Shown here piece by piece: positions 52,235 to 59,497 of a stretch of DNA of 64,000 nt. Each line of letters starts with the position of its first letter. Positions within the stretch are counted from its first letter, which is position 1. The stretch is taken from contig JADBYQ010000029.1 of the NCBI GenBank assembly GCA_020402945.1, positions 1-64,000 on the forward strand, given 5' to 3'. Both the position numbers and the translations under genes were made by a program. This DNA is from Cytophagales bacterium. GTDB lineage: Bacteria > Bacteroidota > Bacteroidia > Cytophagales > Cyclobacteriaceae. The notes below the pieces were generated by a model. That model worked only from the letters and a program-made list of their open reading frames with translations, was not told the DNA's origin and did not search any database.

Positions 52235-53530
52235 ATGTTAGCGATTACTTCCATTGTTGCATTTACGGCCATTATTCTTCTACTGGTAGCCCTTTTAATA
52301 TTTGCTCAAAAGCATTTAGTGCAGTCGGGACCAGTCAAAATCTTGATTAACGGAGAGAAAACGATAACCGTTTCGGCAGGCAGCTCACTTTTGACTACGC
52401 TGGCGAACGAAAAGATATTCTTGCCTTCTGCATGTGGTGGTGGTGGTACTTGCGCCATGTGCAAATGTGTGGTGGAAACCGGTGGTGGCGATGTATTGCC
52501 AACCGAAGTAGGCCATCTGACACGCGCTGAGCAGAAAGATCATGTACGGTTGGGCTGCCAGGTTAAGGTGAAGCAAGACCTAAATATTCGCATTCCGGAT
52601 GAAATTTTTGGAATCAAGAAGTGGGAGTGCGAAGTGGTATCAAATTATAACGTTTCCACCTTTATTAAAGAATTCGTGGTAAAACTTCCTCCCGGGGAAA
52701 CATTGAAATTTGAAGCAGGCGGTTATATCCAAATTGATGTTCCTTCAATTAAGGTAGATTTCAAAACAATGGATATCAAGCCCCATCCGGAATTAGGTCA
52801 CAGCAATCCTGATGTATTTAAAGGCGATTGGGATAAGTTTAAGTTGTGGGATCTGAAAATGAAAAACGAAGAGCCCATTTTCCGTGCTTATTCGATGGCC
52901 AACCATCCTGCAGAAGGCAATATTGTAATGTTAAATATCCGCATCGCTACTCCACCTTGGGATAGGGCGAACAACAAGTGGATGGATGTAAATCCGGGCA
53001 TTTGTTCCTCTTATGTGTTCTCTCGCAAGCCTGGCGATAAAGTTACCATCTCTGGCCCTTACGGAGAGTTCCATATCAATAAGACGCAGAGGGAAATGGT
53101 GTACATCGGTGGCGGTGCTGGTATGGCGCCACTACGGGCTCAGATTTTCCACCTCTTTCATACAGAGAAAACGAACCGCAAAGTTTCCTATTGGTATGGT
53201 GGCCGATCAAAGAAAGAATTGTTCTATACCGAGCACTTCCGTGAGATTGAAAAGAAGTTCCCTAATTTCCGTTTTCATATAGCGCTTTCTGAGCCCCTTC
53301 CCGAAGACAACTGGAAAGTAAGCAAGAGCTTGGAAGATCGTGAGAGCGATGGTTATACTGGTTTCATTCACAAATCATTGTTCGATAATTATTTGGCCAA
53401 TCACCCAGCGCCAGAAGATGTCGAATATTATTTGTGTGGCCCTCCGCTCATGAACGCAGCTGTTCTTAAAATGCTGGACGATATGGGAATCCCAAAAGAG
53501 AACGTGAGATTTGACGATTTTGGAGGGTAA
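52235..53530 (+). CDS. nqrF: Na+-translocating NADH:quinone reductase subunit F
   Basis: NADH-oxidising entry subunit of the sodium pump. A 431-residue protein with one N-terminal membrane helix ([21 protein letters not shown]), a plant-type 2Fe-2S domain ([15 protein letters not shown]), an FAD domain with RAYSMANHP, and an NAD domain with [13 protein letters not shown] and [10 protein letters not shown]. nqrA-E genes, normally just upstream, are not in the window; the upstream neighbour is hom, with a terminator between and its own promoter. The gene is intact and canonical. Confidence 0.93.
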   Translation: MLAITSIVAFTAIILLLVALLIFAQKHLVQSGPVKILINGEKTITVSAGSSLLTTLANEKIFLPSACGGGGTCAMCKCVVETGGGDVLPTEVGHLTRAEQKDHVRLGCQVKVKQDLNIRIPDEIFGIKKWECEVVSNYNVSTFIKEFVVKLPPGETLKFEAGGYIQIDVPSIKVDFKTMDIKPHPELGHSNPDVFKGDWDKFKLWDLKMKNEEPIFRAYSMANHPAEGNIVMLNIRIATPPWDRANNKWMDVNPGICSSYVFSRKPGDKVTISGPYGEFHINKTQREMVYIGGGAGMAPLRAQIFHLFHTEKTNRKVSYWYGGRSKKELFYTEHFREIEKKFPNFRFHIALSEPLPEDNWKVSKSLEDRESDGYTGFIHKSLFDNYLANHPAPEDVEYYLCGPPLMNAAVLKMLDDMGIPKENVRFDDFGG

Positions 53531-53561
53531 GAGTTACCGCCTGATCATAAAAACAAGAAGG

Positions 53562-53582
53562 CCTCTGCAAAGAGGTTTTTTT
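53562..53582 (+). terminator. Rho-independent terminator after nqrF
   Basis: CCTCT-GCAA-AGAGG followed by seven T residues. Confidence 0.85.
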
Positions 53583-53654
53583 GTGTCCACCGCGATCTAC
53601 AAACGTGTAAAATACAGAGCTTTTTATGTATCGGGTTTTACCTATTTTTACACT

Positions 53655-53939
53655 ATGAATTTGAGTGAAATCAAGCAAGTGATATTTCCTGTCTTGAAGA
53701 AACACAAGGTAACCAAGGCTGGAATTTTCGGATCTTATGCCAAGAACAATTTTACTGAAGACAGTGATATTGATATTTTAGTCGAACATACATACCCAAT
53801 GAGTCTCCTTGATTTTATTGGAATCAAATTGGAGCTAGAGGATATGTTAAAAAAGTCTGTCGACTTAGTTGAGTACAAGGCAATAAAACCAGTTATTAAA
53901 GAAAACATTTTAAATAGCGAAGTGCGGATTTATGGCTGA
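53655..53939 (+). CDS. MNT-type nucleotidyltransferase antitoxin (MntA-like)
   Basis: A 94-residue minimal nucleotidyltransferase from ATG 53655. GSYAKNNFTEDSDIDILVE (26-44) is the GS-x10-DxD motif, with Asp38 and Asp40 as metal ligands. In MntA/HepT pairs this enzyme AMPylates the HEPN toxin on a tyrosine, silencing it. The last 8 nt overlap the start of the HEPN gene, as expected for an operon. The upstream frame could extend to 53511, but those residues run through the nqrF terminator and were excluded. Confidence 0.85.
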   Translation: MNLSEIKQVIFPVLKKHKVTKAGIFGSYAKNNFTEDSDIDILVEHTYPMSLLDFIGIKLELEDMLKKSVDLVEYKAIKPVIKENILNSEVRIYG

Positions 53940-54281
53940 GTCACGGTCTATATTGTTATACCTTACGGACATCATAGAATCAATTGATTTAATTGATCTC
54001 TACACAAAAGAGCTAGATCCCCATTTGTTTCTGAGCAGTCAGGAAAAACAAGATGCTATCATTCGAAGAATAGAGATTATAGGTGAAGCTGTTGGGAAAA
54101 TCCCAGATTCTGTTAGAACGCGTTATCCTGAGTTTCTTGGATGAAAATTAAAGGGATCAGAAATATTGCCATCCATCATTATTTTGGTGTGTCGCCTGAA
54201 CTGATTTGGCAAGTCGCCACAGTAGATATAAAAGAGCTTAGACCATGGGTCGAAAAGGCAATTCAAGAGATTAATAATTGA
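53932..54281 (+). pseudogene. HEPN-domain RNase toxin (HepT-like), split by a one-base frameshift
   Basis: The first frame (53932-54144) reads MAESRSILLYLTDIIESIDLI..AIIRRIEIIGEAVGKIPDSVRTRYPEFLG and then hits TGA. The second frame continues from 54141 with KIKGIRNIAIHHYFGVSPELIWQVATVDIKELRPWVEKAIQEI. The HEPN active motif RNIAIHHY (R-x4-H-x-Y, including the AMPylation tyrosine) lies after the break. Adding one G (TTGGATGGAAAATT) restores a normal HepT protein (PEFLGWKIKGIRN). Either the toxin is dead, or the 4-nt overlap (ATGA) allows a split product. A sequencing error must be excluded. Confidence 0.78.
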
Positions 54282-54283
54282 CT

Positions 54284-55444
54284 ATGGACTTAACCATTCT
54301 CTTCTCCCCCGTTCCCGAAGCCATTTACAACGAGAACTACCCAAACAACTCGTTTTACAAAAACATAAAAGCCTATACGGAAAAGATGCCCGACTTTAAG
54401 GGCATGCAACTGGCGATCTTTGGCGTGAAGGAAGAGCGAGGTACAGCGAGCAATATGGGTGCAGCAAAGGGCCCAGATGAAATAAGGAAGAAACTATACC
54501 AGCTAAAAAAAGGCACAGGCAATTATCGTATCGTTGATCTGGGAAACCTAAACACTGGAATAGATTTAGACGAAACCTATACTCGGATCAGCGAAGTATG
54601 TAGAATACTTTTGGAAAATAATGTGCTTCCTGTTATTCTGGGAGGCACACATGATCTGGACTACGGCCAGTATAAGGGGTACGAGGATATGCAAAAACTC
54701 GTCAGCCTGGTGAACATCGATGCATTCTTAGACGTAGAAGACGGCAAAGAAATAACACCTTCACGCCAACACATTCATAAAATACTTTTGCACGAACCCA
54801 ACTACTTGTTGAGCTATACACACCTGGCTCATCAAACCTATTTGGTTGACCCCATGTCTACGGCCATTTTAGAGAAATTATACTTTGAAGCCTTTCGCAT
54901 TGGGCAAATGCGCACCAACCTCACCGAAATGGAGCCAGCCATCCGCAATGCTGATCTTCTTTCTTTCGATATCACCGCAATTAAATCTTCTGATGCTCCG
55001 GGCAATGGCAACGCCCAACCATTCGGGCTGACAGGAGAAGAAGCATGCCAACTCTGTTGGTATGCAGGTATGAATGAAAAGTTAAGCTCTGCAGGTTTTT
55101 ATGAATATAATCCGGATGCAGATGATGCCCAGAAAAAAACAGCCTCGGTAGTTGCTACCATGATCTGGTATTTTATTGAAGGTTTTTATCACCGCAAAGG
55201 CGAACATAGTTTTAAGAGTAATGATTTTTTGAGGTATGTGGTCTCCATGCAGACAGATCCTGAAACCATTACGTTTTATAAAAGCAAGGTAACTGAAAAG
55301 TGGTGGATCGAAATTTCACAACATAAACCGGGTGCCCGTTACTTACGCAGCACCATGGTGCCATGCAGCTACAACGATTATCAAACCGCTACAAAAGGTG
55401 AATTGCCAGAAAGGTATATCGGTGCGCTGGCCAAAATAATCTGA
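54284..55444 (+). CDS. Arginase-fold (formimidoylglutamase-like) protein with an altered metal site
   Basis: A 386-residue ureohydrolase-fold protein. It follows the split HEPN gene, and ATG 54284 is preferred to TTG 54278. GGTHDLDYGQY holds the first ligand position, but the usual DAHxD reads NIDAFLDV (His to Phe) and the SxDxD motif reads SFDITAIKSSD (second Asp to Thr). Thus two of the six Mn ligands seem missing. ELTEMEPAIRNADLLSFD.. and TASVVATMIWYFIEGFYHRKGE fit a Bacteroidota-specific branch usually annotated as formimidoylglutamase. A non-hydrolytic or different metal chemistry is plausible. Confidence 0.72.
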   Translation: MDLTILFSPVPEAIYNENYPNNSFYKNIKAYTEKMPDFKGMQLAIFGVKEERGTASNMGAAKGPDEIRKKLYQLKKGTGNYRIVDLGNLNTGIDLDETYTRISEVCRILLENNVLPVILGGTHDLDYGQYKGYEDMQKLVSLVNIDAFLDVEDGKEITPSRQHIHKILLHEPNYLLSYTHLAHQTYLVDPMSTAILEKLYFEAFRIGQMRTNLTEMEPAIRNADLLSFDITAIKSSDAPGNGNAQPFGLTGEEACQLCWYAGMNEKLSSAGFYEYNPDADDAQKKTASVVATMIWYFIEGFYHRKGEHSFKSNDFLRYVVSMQTDPETITFYKSKVTEKWWIEISQHKPGARYLRSTMVPCSYNDYQTATKGELPERYIGALAKII

Positions 55445-55518
55445 TCTACATGAGTTATAGGAAAGTTACATGCAATCGCCCTTTGCACATTTGCTATTCT
55501 TCAAAGTTGCACTGACAA

Positions 55519-55770
55519 GTGGTAAAAACAGTGTTTGTGGGGACTCGAACCACCAACATCACAGACGGCAACATCACCGATGCAAAGATCAGCAGCAGCG
55601 GTATAACCACAGCAGGGAAAGTTTCGGGCTCGACCATCACTTCGGGTACCATCAATAGTGCTGTTTTAAAGTTTTATAATGCCGATAACCAACTCCTAAA
55701 AAAAAGGATACTCGAACAATTAACAAAGCGATTACTTTCGAAAACTTCTTTCAACTTGAACGGCTTTTAA
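55519..55770 (+). pseudogene. Fragment of a repetitive surface/tail-fibre-like protein
   Basis: An 83-codon frame (GTG start) encodes NITDGNITDAKISSSGITTAGKVSG.. and TITSGTINSAVLKFYN, a pattern of short beta-helical repeats seen in adhesins and phage-tail-like proteins of Bacteroidota. It has no signal peptide or N-terminal domain, and its end overlaps the convergent SDR gene by 39 nt. I take it as a decayed fragment; a small real gene is less likely. Confidence 0.35.
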
Positions 55771-56565
55771 CCCCAGTTTTTCTACAAGAGAAGGGATAAA
55801 TCGTCCGATTCTCCAGGTCAATCGCGCTTGCCCCGGTATCACGATTACTCCTTTGTTTTGCTGTATCCCATCTAAGGCCTCCTCTGCAAATTTATCAACC
55901 GGATAAGGTGGCCCACCTAGTGACGTAAGAAATCTCCTCATATCTGGTACCCATGGAACGGAGGGCAAATCTCTGGGATTGTCAGAATCCAGCAGCGGTG
56001 TTTCTATGGCAGCCGGACAAAGGACATTTACTTTTACACCATAATTTGCGGCTTCTAATCTCAAGCTAGTAGAAAAGCCTACCACAGCATGTTTGGTCAT
56101 GCCATAAGGCGTAAGAAATGGGGCTGGACCTAAGCCAGCAAGTGAAGCTGTATTGATGATGTAGCCAGCACCTTGTTTGATCATCAGTGGATATGCTGCT
56201 AAAGCTCCATTGATCACGCCTTTGATGTTGACGTCTATTATTCGGTCCCAATGCGATGCTGAAAGCTCCTGAACTTCTCCAGCGATTGCAATCCCTGCAT
56301 TGTTGAATATGAAGTCGAGATGGCCGTATTTTTCAAAGCTCGCTTTGATTATTTTTTCGACAGCACTCGCATCCGTTACATCTAAGCTAAATGAAGTCGC
56401 ACTATCACCACATTCCTCAGCCACAAGTTGTGCATTACTGAGATTAATATCAGTAACAATTACTTTGGTTCCTCTTTTGGTAATGGCTAGAGCAAGCGCC
56501 TTGCCTATACCAGAACCGCCTCCAGTGATTAGTGCCACCGCATCTTTCCAAATTGATTTTTCCAT
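55732..56565 (-). CDS. Short-chain dehydrogenase/reductase
   Basis: A 277-residue classical SDR. ITGGGSGIGKALA is the NAD(P) motif, FNNAGIA the second, and INTASLAGLGPAPFLTPYGMTKHAV holds Ser, Tyr and Lys of the active site. The C-terminal ~55 residues (GQARLTWRIGRFIPSLVEKLGL) extend beyond the minimal SDR and look membrane-peripheral. Substrate unknown. It lies alone, convergent to a gene fragment. Confidence 0.85.
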   Translation of the reverse strand: MEKSIWKDAVALITGGGSGIGKALALAITKRGTKVIVTDINLSNAQLVAEECGDSATSFSLDVTDASAVEKIIKASFEKYGHLDFIFNNAGIAIAGEVQELSASHWDRIIDVNIKGVINGALAAYPLMIKQGAGYIINTASLAGLGPAPFLTPYGMTKHAVVGFSTSLRLEAANYGVKVNVLCPAAIETPLLDSDNPRDLPSVPWVPDMRRFLTSLGGPPYPVDKFAEEALDGIQQNKGVIVIPGQARLTWRIGRFIPSLVEKLGLKAVQVERSFRK

Positions 56566-56918
56566 TTTCCTTTTTTAAATAAAATATTTCTACAAAATAT
56601 ACATTTTTTTACAGCATTTCAATTGGTAGTTTAACACGCCACGATTCTGGCAAAATGTTAAAAGGAACGTACTGGTGAGGCGGCAGAGATGGAAAGTGTG
56701 GTGATTGTGGTGCCAATTTTGTAGGGAAGAAAAGTATAAAGCCTTAACATTTTCTAAACCACATTAAAGAGATTCAATTATGATCCAATTAACGAAAATC
56801 TACTCGTTAGACTTACGCCTGACTCAAATGCAGAGATATTTTAGAGGAATTTTTGGCGAACATAGAGACGTAATTTAGCTGATACGGCTATGGGGAAGCT
56901 TCTCAATCGGACGTAATT
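56566..56918. other. Intergenic stretch, probably decayed coding DNA at the right end
   Basis: AT-rich DNA after the SDR start (56570-56610) should contain its promoter. Further right, short frames such as YDPINENLLVRLTPDSNAEIF (broken by stops) precede the caspase-like remnant, suggesting degraded gene pieces. No intact ORF was found. Confidence 0.35.
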
Positions 56919-57173
56919 GTGCGAAAGCTGCAATTCAAAACAAGAAAATATATTACTAGCGGAGGCAAAGAATATGTCTCTGATGGCGTGGCTGGTAGCC
57001 ATTCTCCATTTGCAAACCAACTCATTGCCGCACTTGATTCGCAAGGCTCAACGGATGGGCTGCTAACGCTAAGTGAGTTGATGACCTACCTAGAAAAATT
57101 AAAAACAGCTCCTCAGTTCGAAAAATTCGGCTCCAACAAACAAGGAAGTGAATTTGTGTTTGTGGTAAAATAA
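56919..57173 (+). pseudogene. C-terminal remnant of a caspase-like (peptidase C14) protein
   Basis: An 84-codon frame reads KTRKYITSGGKEYVSDG, HSPFANQLIAALDSQGSTDGLLTLSELMTYLEKL and ends GSEFVFV. This matches the end of bacterial caspase-like domains (TSGG..VSDG..HSxFAxxLL, xGxLTxxEL, GxFVF). The catalytic His and Cys, which lie further N-terminal, are absent, and the upstream DNA is broken by stop codons. It is a remnant rather than a gene. Confidence 0.6.
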
Positions 57174-57203
57174 GCCATTTTTGTAAGGCTTATTTTATTC
57201 ATC

Positions 57204-57941
57204 ATGAAATTCATTTATTTGTTCACTGTTGTAGCTTTTCTTTCGCTTATTGGTTGTTCTGAGAATAATCCCCAACGCATTGTTGATAACGTGATAGCCG
57301 CAGCAGGGGGTGAAAAGTATTTACACTCCACCATCGAATTTGATTTCAGAGGTCGGCACTATGCGGGTAACCGAGATGGCGGAAAATTTTCGTATGAACG
57401 CATTTTTAAAAATGAGAAAGATTCCACGCAAACTATCCACGATATTGTATCGAATGACGGGTTTAAAAGATTCATCAACGACACATTGACTACAGTACCC
57501 GATTCAATGGCGGTGAAGTACACCTCTTCTGTAAACTCAGTCCTTTATTTTGCACTGTTACCTTATGGATTGAATGATGCGCCTGTCAATAAAAAATTCT
57601 TAGGCGAAACAACCATTGATGATAAAACCTATTATAAAATTGAAATCACCTTTAACAAAGAAGGCGGTGGCGAAGATCATGACGATCGATTTGTCTACTG
57701 GATCAATACCTCTGATTATACGATTGGCTTTCTGGCCTATTCCTATGCAGAAGATGACGGCATTGGCTATCGCTTGCGAAAGGCGTATAATTCCAGAAAA
57801 GTAAATGGTATCTTATTTTCAGATTATATCAACTATGCCCCAAATGGAAAAATTCAACTGGAAGATCTAGAAGAACTTTACAAGAAAGATGAATTGAAAG
57901 AATTGAGTCGAATAGAAAACACAAACATCCGAGTAAGATGA
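57204..57941 (+). CDS. DUF6503-like lipoprotein
   Basis: A 245-residue protein with a lipobox (SLIGC, Cys18) and a beta-rich LolA-like domain: IVDNVIAAAGGEKYLHSTIEFDFRGRHY, FKRFINDTLTTVPDSMAVKYTSSVNSVLYFALLPYGLNDAPVNKKFLGE and YYKIEITFNKEGGGEDHDDRFVYWINTSDYTIGFLAYSYAEDDG. These match the Bacteroidota DUF6503 family, of unknown function, expected on the periplasmic side of a membrane. It overlaps the following small membrane protein by 4 nt (ATGA). Confidence 0.75.
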   Translation: MKFIYLFTVVAFLSLIGCSENNPQRIVDNVIAAAGGEKYLHSTIEFDFRGRHYAGNRDGGKFSYERIFKNEKDSTQTIHDIVSNDGFKRFINDTLTTVPDSMAVKYTSSVNSVLYFALLPYGLNDAPVNKKFLGETTIDDKTYYKIEITFNKEGGGEDHDDRFVYWINTSDYTIGFLAYSYAEDDGIGYRLRKAYNSRKVNGILFSDYINYAPNGKIQLEDLEELYKKDELKELSRIENTNIRVR

Positions 57942-58186
57942 CCGTTGCCGATTGGATTGGATCAATAGGCGTAAGTATTTTGTTGGTTGCTTTTCTGTTA
58001 AATCTATTAAAGAAGATAGCGCAAGACAGCCTGTCTTATGTGGTCATGAACTTGATAGGCGCTTTACTTGCCGGCCTCGCTTCGTGGATGATTAACTACA
58101 CTCCTTTTATTATTCTTGAAGCGGTTTGGGTATTGGTTTCGATGATGAGCTTAGTCTCCATCATGAGAAGGCCTTCAATCAAATAA
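57938..58186 (+). CDS. Small CBU_0592-family membrane protein
   Basis: An 82-residue protein with three hydrophobic helices (WIGSIGVSILLVAFLLNLL, VVMNLIGALLAGLASWMI, PFIILEAVWVLVSMMSLV), the pattern of the CBU_0592 family. Function unknown. It is translationally coupled (ATGA) to the DUF6503 lipoprotein gene and convergent with the NRAMP-like gene, whose stop codon directly abuts it. Confidence 0.7.
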   Translation: MTVADWIGSIGVSILLVAFLLNLLKKIAQDSLSYVVMNLIGALLAGLASWMINYTPFIILEAVWVLVSMMSLVSIMRRPSIK

Positions 58187-59446
58187 TCATTTTCGATACA
58201 GGAGAAAGCCTACATATCCTGTGGTTAACACTGACACGGCTGCCATTAAACTAAAATGACTAGATGTTAATTGTAAAGCGGTAACGATTGCCTTATCAAT
58301 ATTGTTTAACCCAATGAGTAAAACGCTTCCCAGTATCAACAACAAAATAATATTATACCAACCGGCATGTCGAGCATTTTCAGGGACTAAGTTTCTATCA
58401 TTTACAATTAAGATTAAGAATCCGGTGATCAAGGGAAGGATCAATCCGTTCAACGCTTGAACAGTAAGAATCACCGGAATGGGTTTTACTCCGCTAATGC
58501 CAAAAATAAATCCAATCAGCAACACTGCTCCCCAAACCAGTCGCACCGTATTTTTCTTTTCGGCACCAAACACGCTTGTTGCTATGATGGAAGCCGCATA
58601 GGGCGAAGTGATCGCTGAAGAAAATCCGGCTGCAAACAGCCCAATGCCCAACGCATAGACACCGACCATTCCAATCTTCCGTTGAAACTCATTCGCTAAT
58701 CCTGAAAAGGAAGAAAAATTTCCGACCAACGTTCCTGCCATCAAAATCCAGATCGTAATCAGCCCACCAATCAAAACAGAAATGGTCAATCCAATTCGCA
58801 TCAATGGAATCGTCTGACCTTTGCTAATACCAGAGCCAAGAAATAAATTGTACGGAACAATGGTAGTACCCACTAACCCAAGGGTAAGCAATGCCGAACC
58901 CTCCGGAATAGAGGGGATAACGCTTGAAAAAATAAGTTCAGAAAAAGTAAAATTTCCATTTAGAGCAAGTAATAGAAATGCAACACCCATCATGCCCACT
59001 AAAACGGTCATGATCGTAGAAATCCATTTTCCCTGACCGCTCCAAAGCACCCAAGCTGCCACCAATGCCAATAGAATGGTATAAACTTTTCCGTTGCCTT
59101 CGAATAGCAAAAGCAATCCTGCTGTTCCCCCTAAAATATTTCCGGCTTCATAGGCGGCACAACCAAGTACCACAGAACCGCCCACTAACCACTTGATCCA
59201 AAATCCTTTTTGCTCTCCAAATTTTTTCTCAATAGCACCTCCTAACGACAAACTGGTTGCAATCGTAATGCGCGCAGAAACTTCTTGCAACACAATACAC
59301 GCGATGGTCGCAAACACTACGGCCCATAAAAGTTGCAATTGAAATTGTGATCCTGCCGAAACGGCTGTAGTAACTGTACCCGGCCCAATGAACGCTGCCG
59401 AAATAACTGACCAAAGAATAACGCTGGAAATTTTAGAGCGATTCAT
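58187..59446 (-). CDS. NRAMP-family transporter lacking the canonical metal ligands
   Basis: A 419-residue protein with eleven helices. Helix 1 reads GPGTVTTAVSAGSQF (21-35), aligned with DPGNxxTDxxAGA of classical NRAMP, so the metal ligands Asp and Asn are Gly and Thr. Helix 6 reads TIVPYNLFLGSG (VPYN 197-200) in place of MPHN, so the Met ligand is Val. The fold is clear, but Mn/Fe transport by the usual site is doubtful; such variants may carry other ions or lie outside metal transport. It lies 51 nt after the YncE/phosphatase gene on the same strand. Confidence 0.8.
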   Translation of the reverse strand: MNRSKISSVILWSVISAAFIGPGTVTTAVSAGSQFQLQLLWAVVFATIACIVLQEVSARITIATSLSLGGAIEKKFGEQKGFWIKWLVGGSVVLGCAAYEAGNILGGTAGLLLLFEGNGKVYTILLALVAAWVLWSGQGKWISTIMTVLVGMMGVAFLLLALNGNFTFSELIFSSVIPSIPEGSALLTLGLVGTTIVPYNLFLGSGISKGQTIPLMRIGLTISVLIGGLITIWILMAGTLVGNFSSFSGLANEFQRKIGMVGVYALGIGLFAAGFSSAITSPYAASIIATSVFGAEKKNTVRLVWGAVLLIGFIFGISGVKPIPVILTVQALNGLILPLITGFLILIVNDRNLVPENARHAGWYNIILLLILGSVLLIGLNNIDKAIVTALQLTSSHFSLMAAVSVLTTGYVGFLLYRK

Positions 59447-59497
59447 CCGTGCAACAATGCCATGAACAAAGGGTCCCTCAATATCAAAATCGAAGCA

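Noticed and set aside
55530-55560. tRNA-like T-arm (GGTTCGAGTCCCC on the minus strand)
   Set aside because: The T-stem does not pair fully, and no anticodon arm, D-arm or acceptor complement was found upstream; probably chance or a tiny attachment-site scar.
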